Shown here piece by piece: positions 1 to 12,200 of a DNA stretch of 64,000 bases. The notes beneath the pieces were generated by a model, which worked only from the letters and a program-made list of their open reading frames with translations, ran no database searches and was not told the origin of the DNA. The translations under genes and the position numbers were made by a program. The first letter of the stretch is position 1. Each line of letters starts with the position of its first letter. The DNA comes from Atriophallophorus winterbourni (lineage: Eukaryota; Platyhelminthes; Trematoda; Plagiorchiida; Microphallidae), in the NCBI GenBank assembly GCA_013407085.1, contig JACCGJ010000238.1, forward strand, positions 31,543 through 95,542, read 5' to 3'.

Positions 1-132
1 CTGGCCTTGCACTTTGACTAATTTGTGTTTGTTTTTGAACATACTATGCAAAACATTTTATCAATGTGGACGCAAAGCATGTCTTGGGTTCCCTAGAATA
101 AAATTATTATCAATAATTTGTTCATGCTATAG

Positions 133-211
133 CCAATCGTCTATGGATTCGTGCCGAGATTCGGATTTCAACGTTCACAATATATTTTCTGGGCCAGGTT
201 GTGAGCACGAG
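133..211 (+). CDS. MTR4: MTR4-like exon 1 (first visible exon; start uncertain)
   Basis: This is the short coding stretch before the first micro-intron. It ends in GCEHE at a gtaatt donor. Human MTR4 has a comparable CxHEV stretch just before the helicase core, which supports the frame. A tag acceptor sits immediately before 133, so this may be an internal exon with earlier exons outside the window. Alternatively translation may begin at the in-frame ATG at 143. No N-terminal region typical of full-length MTR4 was found upstream inside the window. Confidence 0.5.
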
Positions 212-3200
212 GTAATTCTCTTTTGTTTTGTGGCGTTATTCTCACAGGCTGTCACGGTTTCTGGACAGAAATTAGGCACTCTTATTCCAATTAGAAATCC
301 GGTTCGGACCTATAAGTTTAAGCTGGATCCATTTCAAAAGCAGGCTATACTTTGCATCGAAAATGGCCAGTCAGTTATTGTATCCGCTCCTACGTCCGCA
401 GGAAAAACTGCGATAGCCGAGTTCGTGCGTTTTTCCTAATCAATCTTTCCTCAGATATGCGATTGCTCAAAGTCTACGCTACAATGAACGTGTATTCTAC
501 ACTACTCCTATTAAGGCGTTGAGCAATCAAAAATTCCAGGAGTTTACCGCAGAATTTAAAAATGTTGGGCTGCTGACGGGCGATTCTACCGTCAACCACA
601 ATGCGCCGATTTTGATAATGACGACAGAGGTATTACGAGCAGTTCTTTATCGGTAAGTGATTTCCTTTTTGCTGGACACTCATTCACTCATCCGGCAGGT
701 GGTTCCTAATGTTTTTGACGTAGTTGAATAGGAACCAATAGATTTAAAATTGTTCAACAAATATTAAAATATTATTAATTGTTACAAAACTCGTGAGAAT
801 ACGTTTAATCACACAAACAGAATTCGCCACAGAACTCAAACGAATTATAGCGAATTAACGAATTATTATTATTATTATTTTCTGAAAATCCTAGTGTGTA
901 GTCCATAGTGACGACGTTGATGCTTCACAGCACCTAAGAGCTTAAAATCGATAATACAGTGAGTAAACAAGGCATAAACTTGTAAGCCACCGTGAGATAA
1001 GGCTGACATGCACAAACCTTTCAATCACTTATACCCACACGAATAACGATGGGGTCAAATACATGAGCTTGAACAAAAATTCTTATTTGCATGCATTTCA
1101 ACCACGCACAGACACCCCACGACCGGATTCATGCCGTTTGTGCTCATCAGGTAGAAGCAGTATGATCATGACCGCATGTCTAGAAGCAGTGTAGAAACAG
1201 TAAACCTCTTGTAATTCTAAGCCATCTTTAGATATAGTTAGCACGACCAACCTGTTTAGTTACATGGGCCTAAACGCATGTAGTTTGGATTGCACCCATG
1301 GGCTTGAATCAAAATCCTCATTGGAATCATTTTAGTTACACAAAAACACGCGACGACCGGATTTGTACTTATTTTGTTCATCGGGTAGGGAAAGTATGAT
1401 TAGGATCCGCATGTCTTGAAACAGCAGAGAAACGGTAGAAATTAAATCGTAAGAAGTCTATTGACAAACAACTCATAATTGCTCTCTTTCTTTCCATCAT
1501 TTACCCTGGTTTACTTTGTGCGTTCGATTTAGCTCCCAGCTTGTTAGGTAACTGGAACTTTTGAGTGAATCCCTGAAGCAACTGCTGCAAATTAATCGGA
1601 GTGGAAGATGTAGCGTCTGTTTCAGAAAGCGCATTTAACGTTCTTTGCGCATTCAGCACACTACCGCTGAAATAATGCTATCTCATTATCCTGGTTGAAA
1701 AAGAAATGCCTTGTCGTAAACGGATGAATAACAGAAAAATTGTGAAACTCCAGTTGATTTTTACGGAATTCATGACATAAACAGATTTCGCCGCGGAAGG
1801 ATAATGAAGTTGAAAAATATACTCGATAATGTCTGAGTGATTTTAAAATCTATGCAAATCCCGGGCCAAAACCACTGACCACATTCTACGGAGCAGAGTC
1901 AGAGTTTGGTTCAGATACAGGAAATAGGATCAAGAGAAATTTAAATGGAATAAATCATGAGTTCACCGTTATCAACAGTGAATTTACGGGTGTGCATTGG
2001 TTTATTACTTCCTAAAAACTTCAAGAAGATGACAGGGAGCGTGAAATAGATGGAATACCACTTAGTCATGTTCCTCGTCCTGACTACCACCCTAATCTAA
2101 CAAAGCTCTTGCGTTAGATGCGAAAGCGGATCTAACCTATTCCACTCACATTTGTTTGCATTATGAAAACACGGTCGGTCTCAAACATGCACCATTCAAT
2201 GACGAAAGATTAGATTGAATTCACTGCAGGCCTGGTTTTTCATTCTAGTCGTTCAGTGGATTAAATTTAACCATGACATTAAACGCTAATTCTCTTTCCA
2301 CATATAATGACATAAATTCATCCAAACATCAACTTTTCGCATGTCGTGCTAGAAATTGTTCACTGTGTTTGTTTGTAACACACATTCTTTTCATGGTCAA
2401 TCTGTAATTTGTACGTTGATTTTGTTTTTTCCTATCCGTTGCATTATCTAGTATAAGTTGCTTCGATAATGTTGGAAGCGTAGCTTAATATTTCAAGAAG
2501 GTAAAGAAATCATCGCGCCACGCTAGGTTGAACTCTCAGGATGGCATTCTCGCCAAAAGTTGGGCAAGATTTAAGCCTAAGGAACGTTCAGGGGCAAGCG
2601 AGTTTGTGAGATCATCACCAAATCAAACGGTAATCTCATTACTAATGAGTATCGCCACGCCGGTCATAGATTTATTGTCTAAATAAGTCAGTATACTCCT
2701 GGGCCAAGTTGCATAAATCGAAACCCTTATACGAACGACAAACTATAACAGAAATCCTCATCTGGATGCGTTTACATCTCATTTTTATACACGTTTGCCC
2801 GAATTTTTCGCATGTGCACAATGAGAAATAGCGTTAAATGTTATTCGTACGTAAATATACACTAAACTTGATCTAACTGTCTCCACCTGATGACGGCAAA
2901 CAGCCAGAAACCGGTAGTGGCGTGTAAGGGATGGGGATGTGAGCACCACAATACATTAGATACTTATATCATTAAATAATTATAATAAAATAATTTGCTT
3001 GAAGTATAGACTGATTACTGCTACTTATATTATATTGGAGCTTAAATTAAATTCGTTGTTAGTTCTTGTTACGTAGTTCACCTGAACACTGCTAAATTCT
3101 TCGTCCTTTAGCGAACCCGAAAGGATCCGTAACGTTCGTTGGGTCGTTTTTGACGAGGTACAATTTTTACGTGATAAGGAGCGTGGCGTCGTCTGGGAGG

Positions 3201-6200
3201 AGACCCTCATTCTACTTCCACGGGATGTTAGATTGCTGTTTCTTAGTGCAACCGTACCGAATGCTCGTCAATTTGCAGAATGGGTGGTTTCCTTGAACGA
3301 GCGTCCTTGTCATGTGGTTTACACTGACCATCGCCCAGTTCCGTTGCAACATTACGTCCTTCCTCGTCCCTCGTCACAGCTATTACTAGCTGTAAACGAG
3401 AATGTAAGTGTTTGCATTCGTCATGTGAAGATCACTGATTTCGTTTTAACATTGGTTATTAATTTTCCTACCACGGGCAAGTATTTTGGTCGTATTTTGA
3501 GTTCCTTATTGTGTCTTCGTTGAGTTTTCATAAAACGCTGTGGACGTTTCGCCACAAAACCAGATGACAGCATCAGCTCAACTTGTTTTGCAGCAAAAGT
3601 GCATTGAAATTAACTACATTTATACCACGTTTTCCGTGATGCTTATGATGCTTGCGATAAGATGTACGCTTGGTTGCCTCGAGATATCATACCAGAATCT
3701 TCATTATGGGAGACTCAAATCGGCGTAACCTTCTGATGACTAACAAAATTTCTCAGTTCTCCACTCCTGCCATCTTCCAGCAGCTCTTTGAAGAAATTCC
3801 TTTCTGTAATCACATGGAAAGCAATACAAGATACAGAGGGACAGATATGCCTTCAATGCTCGATCCCATCTTGATAAATGAAGAAGACACCGTCGAAAAC
3901 ATTGCATACGATTTTCCGCTAGGTTCGAGATACCATTTGGTCTTCAATTTCGACTACCTATGTCGAGCAAAGCGAACAAGCGATACAAAAAATTCATCGG
4001 ATAGATATGTTAATCTAAATGATCAAACTACCTATGTTTGAATAACGATTGCCAAATTGAAGGTATCGGAGTAAAAGAACATTTGTTCAGCATTTTGACC
4101 AAGCTTAAGCGTGAAATCTACTCTAACTCAGCATTCGTACCTAAACAGTATGAAAATACAATCGAATTTAAAATTCGCAGTCGCACTCGGAAATGGATTA
4201 ACATGCGAAATAGTGTTTGGCGAAACCATTGCCGGTTAACCACAGAAACTGCATGGGAGACCTTTCGAACACTTAGAAACCATGTTACTAAACTTATTAC
4301 TGAAGTCAAAATACGGTAACAAGCTGATATACAGTCTAAATTGAAGCTAAATTAAAAGATCCTTTACCAATTTGCGAACAAGTAGTGTTCAATAAAACCA
4401 GGATTTACGGCCCTAGGGATGCACTCTGAAATGACCACCAATTGAGGTGACACCCCGGATGTTCTCGTAAATTATTATGCTACAGTTTTTTGTCCGGAAG
4501 AAAATGTGAATATACAACTGGATCCATGAATAACGCATCCTTTACCATTGTACGCAATAACCATTACCAAAGAAGAGGTGATGGGAACTCTACTAACGTT
4601 GAATCCCAGAAAATCCCCTGGTTATGCTACAAATTACCCCAATATATTCAAGCATTGTGAACAAATTCTATGCAGATCTCTGACTCAGTTATTATACGAA
4701 TCGCTGTCCCAAAGTGTCATATCGACGGACTGGAAATCCGGTATATCCTCCACAATTTTCAAAGGCGGTGTGCGTTCGGAGTCCACAAATTACAGACCTG
4801 CTACCCCAACGTCCGTCGTATCCGTCGTCGAAACGATCGTGGCGAACAAACTTAGCAAATACTTCAAAGAAAATAAGCTATTTTGGGAGCGCAACACTGT
4901 TTTGAAATGGGATACTCCTGCATTATTAACCTTCTCCTTACCCTTGACATGTTTACTCAAGCGGTAAATGTTGAAGATACCACCATATATGTTAGCTCGA
5001 GACCAAACCAACAGCTTAATCCTCGAAATCGAAAAATGGACTGGAATCTAGTATACAAAAACTGAATTAATGGTTAAAAACGTCATAAAAGCACCATCGT
5101 TACCCGACTTTGAGGTTACTGCAAGAGAGCCGATAGAAAATACATTATACTCGACCAGGCCAACATTTGCCCAGATAACTGCGCAGATGGTGACTAGAAC
5201 TGTTAAAGGTTAGCAGGATCAGTGACCCCTGAACTTAACGGAAACTAGAAAGCACTCAGCAAACTCAGTTCTAAAAAGACCGACTCAAATTTTATAACTT
5301 GAGTCCGCAGCTATAAACCTTAGTGTTATATGTACCAAGGTGGCCGAGTCACGGTATACGCTGTACGAAGCTAAGCAAAAATATCACTTATTTGATTGAT
5401 ATTAACGTTGGAGTCAGATGAAACTGGTCGCAGTTACTTTCTCAGAATTATTTCGGCTACACCGCTATCTGAATTCTCCTTACAAATATGATCCTCGCGT
5501 TTTACGAATAACGCTACAAACTGCGGTGGACTTTGGAAACGGCTTGTTATATGGTTACCTTCTTAGAGGTGTTCCAGAGTCTACATGTCTTATCCATGCA
5601 AATCTACGATGGATGGAGCGAAACTCTCCGAAGAAATCTCGTGAAGCAAATAATTCGTGAAGTAATGTATTTCTAGGCGTTCCGGAAGATGCTGCTGACG
5701 TACCTTCTCAATAAAAGTCTGAGCACGGTAACAAACAGTGAAAATACGTAGCCCAAACAATCGGTATTAAAAAAGCCATTGATAACCTTTCATGATTTGA
5801 ACACTACAGGCATTATAAGCTGTTTGTATACCAATTTCTGTAGTTAAGCGAGATATGTTCGCACTACACACCTGAGATTAGCGGGAATACAGAAACACGG
5901 TATTCTTCTCAATTGATTGAAATGGAGATATCCACTCCAAATAGGAATTTGATAAGAAACGATTGGAAGAGAATTGGTGGCGGTGTTGCACTTTATTATC
6001 ACAATCGCCTTCAGTGCCATTCAGTTTAAAACACAGAATTCACGATCTTTTGATTGTATTTGACAATCAATGAAACGTCCCAAGTTGAGTGACGCGCAAA
6101 ATCCCAGAGGTATATCAGAACCCAAAGCGGATTTGTCTATAAATGCGGTACTGTATTGAAGCAATCAAAATATAGTAAAAACATACCTCAAATATTGGGG

Positions 6201-9200
6201 TCAACCGGGTAAAAATCCGGATCAATGTCAAAAACAATATTGAGCGCGTATCACGTTACGCACACGAGTCCAAACGGGAAATGGCGCAGATAAAATGGAG
6301 TCAAATTATTCAAAGAGAAAGAGTAAAACAAAAGTGCAGTAAGAAACAAGAAAAAAATGGAAAGTGTTTGGATTTCAAAATTCACATGAAATATTACAAA
6401 TCGATGTTGGAAGGTGAAAGGATCCAACAAGCCCACCAAAGCCACCTTGGCTTTCTAACTATTATCACATTCCAAAAACCATACTCGGCGTATATCTCGT
6501 TTAAGCTTTCCATCTGCAGTGCGATGCAATACTTTACGCACATGTTCGTCTGCATCAGATATGATAGCCCCTTTCCACGAACTGCGCGATGCATTCTCGT
6601 TCTGGCAGAGAACATAGTCACCGACAGCAAATTCACTCCTGTAATGCTGTTAGTCAAATCAGGACCAGGTGAAGATAGACGTTTGGTACCGACAACAACC
6701 GGTGACGGAAGACCCGCTTTCTTCGAATTCGCCGGCGATGCTGAAGACATTGCTTTCACACAGGAAACAGCAACATCATTGTCACTCGAATCAGAGCCCG
6801 AACTGGACGCGGCAGCACGCTTCGATCCAGCGGCACCAGTTAACGAAGAGCCTTTGGTTATCAGGGGAGTCGCTTTTGTGGACAACGCTGCAACCTTTGC
6901 ATTTTCTGCAGCAACCACTGCAACATCATCGTCCCTCGAATCAAAACTCGACGTAGCATTACGTTTCGAACCGGAACCTAACAAACCAGCACTCTTACCA
7001 ATCACGTTGGCTTTCGATATTATATGTTTATCTTTTACTGACACAGACAGCGCACAATTATCCCGATTATTGCAAAATTCACTGTCAAACAATGTTACGT
7101 CCTCAGCAATATCCCTTTGTGTGCTGAGACAATTCATAGAAGCTTCACACAATGCTGTCGAAGTTGGACCAATAATCGTCCATCCCAATGGCGTCAAGTG
7201 TGCAAACGGCTGTTTTGCTCTGCCAAGCCTCTGTTCCAATACCCAGTGCACTTCCGGGACGTTTACTCCCAATAAAATATGAACTCGTTTATCTGGTATA
7301 CGGATTAGCTTCAGATCAGATAGGTGGTTCAAATGTTTCAATGACTGTTCAGGAAAAGTCACCTCTTTCACTGGGAGAGAATTCATCACGTAGGCCTGGT
7401 CGACATCTACCTTGACACCATCATGCAGCGACTGAATTCCAAAGGACGTGACAGTAGTTTTTTGTTTACGTGTGCCATGCACTGAAGTGACATCAATGTA
7501 GGCTTGTTCACCTGACAGTCCCAGTTCGTCGGCTAAATCAGCAGTCACCAAAGTTGCGTCAGAGCCATTATCCAAAAAGGCGTTCGTAAGCACTACCCCA
7601 TTCGGACCCATTACTCTTACAGGAATGATGGACAACAAACTGCCACAGCTTCGTGTACGTGTCGAATTGATCATTATTTCAGACTCACCTTTGACAGTGC
7701 GATGTAAGAGTCTGTGATGTTTGCCGTTGCATCCGTCCTTTCCACATCTAGTAGGTACTCTGCAATCAGCTACCCTGTGATTTGGTTGAAGACAGTTAAA
7801 GCAGAGTCTGAAAGTTTTAATTCGCACCACCTTTTCATCGTGAGGTAACCTATCGAACACAGTGCACTCTTGTAATGTATGTGACATGGAGCACTCTGGG
7901 CATCGATAAGACTCAGTTGTTGAAATAACATTCATGTGAACTTTCCTAGTATTCATAGACATCGGTGAACTAGCATTCAATTCACGACCACTTGCTAAGG
8001 TACCGAAACAGTTGGTAGCTATTGAGACTTGTCTGTCCAAAAAACTGACTAAGTTACCGAACGTCGGCTCCTCGTCATATCGAATTATTTCATCCACACG
8101 TTCAGCCCACTTGTAACGCAAATGTTTAGGTAAACGCTCAACAATTAGCTTCACATTTGTCATGTTGTTCAGCTCACCTAAACGATTCAACTGTCCAAAT
8201 GCGAGCTCGCAGTTGCGCATTCTGCGTGTCAGGTTTCGAAGCGAACCGATGTCATTCTGATTAATGATGTCGCCATTGAGAATCTCTTTCAAAAATGACT
8301 GGACGATATCATGTGGGCGACCGAATTCCGTCTTAAGGATGCGTCGGGCTTGACAATATCCTTCACTATCCGGGAGGTTAACACAATGTTCAATAGCGTC
8401 CTTTGCAGAACCACTGCAGTAATGTAATAAATACATTAATTTGCGGTTATCATTATAAATACGGTCTTCGATGGTCATCTCGAAGGCTTTGACGAATTTG
8501 CAGAATTCCATCGGATTACCATCGAACTTATCTATGTCTATCTTAGGTAATCCATCTCCACGCATGTCACAATACCGCGTCGAACCAGATGCGTTCATCG
8601 GCATCTCACATAACTCTGCATTACTCAAAACAGGACATTCGTTCCCGGATTTAGATGAGTGCAATGGACTTGGAGCATGTTTACGCATTAGGATCGGGTC
8701 GATTTCATTATCGCCTTTGATATCATCGAAAGAATCGAAATCGTGCATCATATTTAGCTTCGCCTCTAGGCTGTGTCTACAAATATCCAGCTCCTTCAAT
8801 TTAATAGCTATTTCTTCCTCGTATATTTCTTTAGCCAATTTTCGACGGCGTTCCTTATGATCATCAAACGCTTTTGATTCAACACCTTTAACATCACCTA
8901 AGCTAGGAGGACGGTGCTGGACAGGTAAAGTTAAAATGGCAGAGTTTAAAGGCAAATTATTAAAATTATCGTTCGAGGAAGGTATACGTATGGGAGTATG
9001 CACTGATTTATCAGGAGAATTATTAAAAATAGTAGAAAGTTCATAAACGGGATCGGGGTTTAAAATAACGTCATCGAATTTGCTAGACGACTTGCCAGTC
9101 CTTGTTCTAGGCATATTTGAAGATGAGATATTCTCCGTCGTGTGAACCAAATGCCGAGCCAAAAATCCAGCGATGATCGAAGGATTCTCCACGCAATAAA

Positions 9201-12200
9201 AGTATTTGAGTACTTTTGATTGTATTTGACAATCAATGAAACGTCCCAAGTTGAGTGACGCGCAAAATCCCAGAGGTATATCAGAACCCAAAGCGGATTT
9301 GTCTATAAATGCGGTACTGTATTGAAGCAATCAAAATATAGTAAAAACATACCTCAAATATTGGGGTCAACCGGGTAAAAATCCGGATCAATGTCAAAAA
9401 CAATATTGAGCGCGTATCACGTTACGCACACGAGTCCAAACGGGAAATGGCGCAGATAAAATGGAGTCAAATTATTCACAGAGAAAGAGTAAAACAAAAG
9501 TGCAGTAAGAAACAAGAAAAAATGGAAAGCAATAGAGGAGAATATACGTAGCTCAGGATGGGGATGTTGTTCAGATGGTGTTCGCCGAGCTTGTGTAGTT
9601 TTTGGTGGACGTTTCGTCATCAGGCTAGATGACATCATCAGCAGAACTTCTTTCGAAGTGACTTGAAATTGGTATTCATTGGTTTTTATAAGGTCCGTCT
9701 GTCCGTTCGCCATCACGCCCGTTGGTTGGTGGAATTCATGTGTTGCATTCTTGTCCATCGCGTTTTCATTGGTCCATAGGTTGTAGCCAATTGAAGGTGC
9801 TGGTTAATCGATGTCGTTGTTGAGTGCCACGCTTCGATGAATTCTCGCGCTCGTCGGTTGTTTTCTTTGGCCAATATCCTCGCGTTGTCCCAATCGAATT
9901 GGTGTCCGAATTGATCAACATGTATTGAAATCAGTGACCTTGGGTCGTGCCTTCGTACAGCTAACCGGTGTTCGTGTATTCGTGTGCTTAGCTTGCGGGC
10001 CGGTTTGTCCGATGTAGTTCTTCTCGCAATCTCTGCACGTAATCTTGTAGACAATATTCGATTGTTCTTCTTTCGCAACTTTGTCTTTCATGTTGTTGAA
10101 GTGGTTGCGTAATATTGACACGGGTTTGTGCGCGACCTCTATTCCAAATGGCCGAAGGACCCGAGCTGCGATTTCTGATATGTTTTGCACATACGGAAGA
10201 GCGCGTCTAACTCTGTTTTCATCATCGTTTCTTTGCTGGGTACGGTTGAACTTGTTGCGTAGTACGAAGCTTCTTGGATATCCATTCCTCTGGAACACTT
10301 TGAACAGGTATTCTTCTTCTTGTCTTCTCAGTTCCGGCGTGCTGCAATGTGTTGCTGCTGTTTTGAATAGGGTTCTAACGCAGCTGTGTTTGTGGCTGGT
10401 TGGATGCTTGCTGTGATAGTTCAAGATTTGATCTGTGTGCGTATTCTTCCTGTAGACACTGGTTTCCAATTTTCCTTCGCTTGTTCGTCTCACTTGAACG
10501 TCCAGGAATGCCAGGCAGCCGTCAGCTTCAGTTTCTCTGGTAAATTGGATTCCTCTGAATACACAGTTCAGTAGTCGATGTGATTTGTCCAGTTCAGTTC
10601 TTTTTATGATCACAAATGTATCGTCCACATAGCGGATCCATAACTTTGGCCGTATTATTGGTAGAGCGATTCGTTCCAAACGTTGCATGACTGCTTTAGC
10701 AATTAGGCTGGAAATCGGTGATCTCATTGGTGTTCCTCGAATCTGCTCGTAGATTTTACCATTGAACTTGAAGTGTGTTTGCAGGCACAGCTCGATCAAT
10801 TCCATCAAACTATCTCGTGTTAATCGATTTCCGTTGTGGTCAGTTCCTTTTTCGTCGAGCAACGCTGATACGATTTGCTTTGCGAGTGTTTGATCGATTG
10901 ATGTGAATAACGCCGTTACGTCGAAAGAAACCATTATTTCATCTTCATCGATCCTCACATTCTTCAATTTCTGGAGAAATTGTTCTGCAGAATTGACGGC
11001 GTGTTCCGAGTCTGTCACCAGATATAACAGTCTTCTTCGCAATTCTTTCGATAACTTGTAATTCGGTCCTCCGGGTAAGGAAACGATCAGGCGTAATGGA
11101 ATATTCTCTTTGTGTATTTTGGGTAATCCGTAGAATCTCGGTATAGTTGAGTCTTCTGGTTTCATTCTTGTTTGTTCCATTCCATTCAGTTGACCCATAA
11201 ACTTCAATTTCTTCAAAGTTGCGTTGATTTTGTTTTCAAGTCGTTTAGTCAGGTCTTCGTTCATTTGTCTGTATGTTGTTGTGTCCTGGAGTAGCTGTTC
11301 AGCTTTCTCGATATAATCTGCTTTGTTCATTACCACAGTCGTTCTTCCTTTGTCGGTAGGGAGGATAACTATGTTTCGGTCTTGTTTCAATCTGTTCAAA
11401 GCGTTGGTTTCTTGTTTATTGAGTGTGTTATGTTCCAAGTTCCTGGTGAGCGCAGGTACAATTCGTTGGCGGACTTCTTCTTGTGCGTCTTCTGTCAAAG
11501 TGTGAGATTTCAGAATTGACTCCAAATTAGCCACGAATTAAGTATGATCGGCGTCTTTCAAATTGAAGTTGAGGCCACGTGCGAGAATTCGTTGTTCGTT
11601 CTCTGTCAGGGGTCTGTCGGACAGGTTCTTGACCCAAGGTTCGCCGCTGGTGATATCTTGGTGGGGGGTAATAATTCGGAGTTTGTTTTCCAGGTCACGC
11701 CGCTGGTTAAGCTTGGTTTTTCGGGTCGTTATCGCAATGGCGTCGGCTAACTGCTGTGTTAGTTCAGGTCCAAATCGGTTTTCACATATTCGCTTTTCGT
11801 TCCTGATAACGTTGGAATATTTCTTGAGTCGTTTGTGTGCGTCATCAATCATGAATTGCAACCACTGCCGATTTTGTCGTTCCATTAGTTGCCGTGCACG
11901 GGAATTGTTGATCGGTGGTCGTCGTTGTAAAGTGTTGGGAAGTGTTGGAAAGAGTTTGGATTTTAAAATTCACATGAAATATTACAAATAGATGTTGGAA
12001 GGTGAAAGGATCCAACACGATCAAGGATACAATTTGGTGTTCTTTAACGCTGATGGATTTTCAAGTTTGCACGATTAGTGTGGTCTACCGGTCTACTACA
12101 TCTACGGTGTAATGCTGTCTTTGATGATGATGATGATGATGATGATCCAAGTGCTTCAGCTCTTGACTCGCGCTCAGTAAGCACCAGTACTTATTATGGG

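Larger units (their letters stand above)
9530..11946 (-). mobile_element. Penelope-like element (PLE), nearly intact
   Basis: It inserted into the 5' LTR of the BEL/Pao element. GGAAAG is present on both sides (9524-9529 and 11947-11952) and once in the uninterrupted LTR. On the minus strand it encodes an N-terminal region, a Penelope-type reverse transcriptase and a C-terminal GIY-YIG endonuclease, then a hammerhead-like motif near its 3' end (9607-9641). One in-frame stop (11538-11540) and one frameshift (near 10000) are the main lesions, so the insertion looks young. Confidence 0.85.
6048..12017 (-). mobile_element. BEL/Pao LTR retrotransposon, internally deleted, with Penelope insertion
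   Basis: The element runs on the minus strand. Its 3' LTR is 6048-6429. Its 5' LTR is 9214-9529 plus 11953-12017, interrupted by a Penelope-like element. In element orientation the LTR begins TGTTGGATCC, and a G-rich tract resembling a polypurine tract lies just before it. Gag and protease regions are present, but reverse transcriptase, RNase H and integrase are missing, so the copy cannot move on its own. CGATC flanks both sides. It sits inside an older CR1-like LINE within intron 4 of the helicase gene. Confidence 0.85.

Noticed and set aside
6480..7100. Low-complexity tail of the BEL/Pao frame as a captured host gene
   Set aside because: It is followed by the normal pol C-terminus in another frame, so internal deletion is simpler than gene capture.
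6281..7282. Plus-strand 333-residue open frame
   Set aside because: It is antisense to the BEL/Pao gag-pol frame and has no family motifs of its own.
12122..12147. GATGAT repeats as a functional element
   Set aside because: A simple trinucleotide microsatellite inside a decayed LINE.
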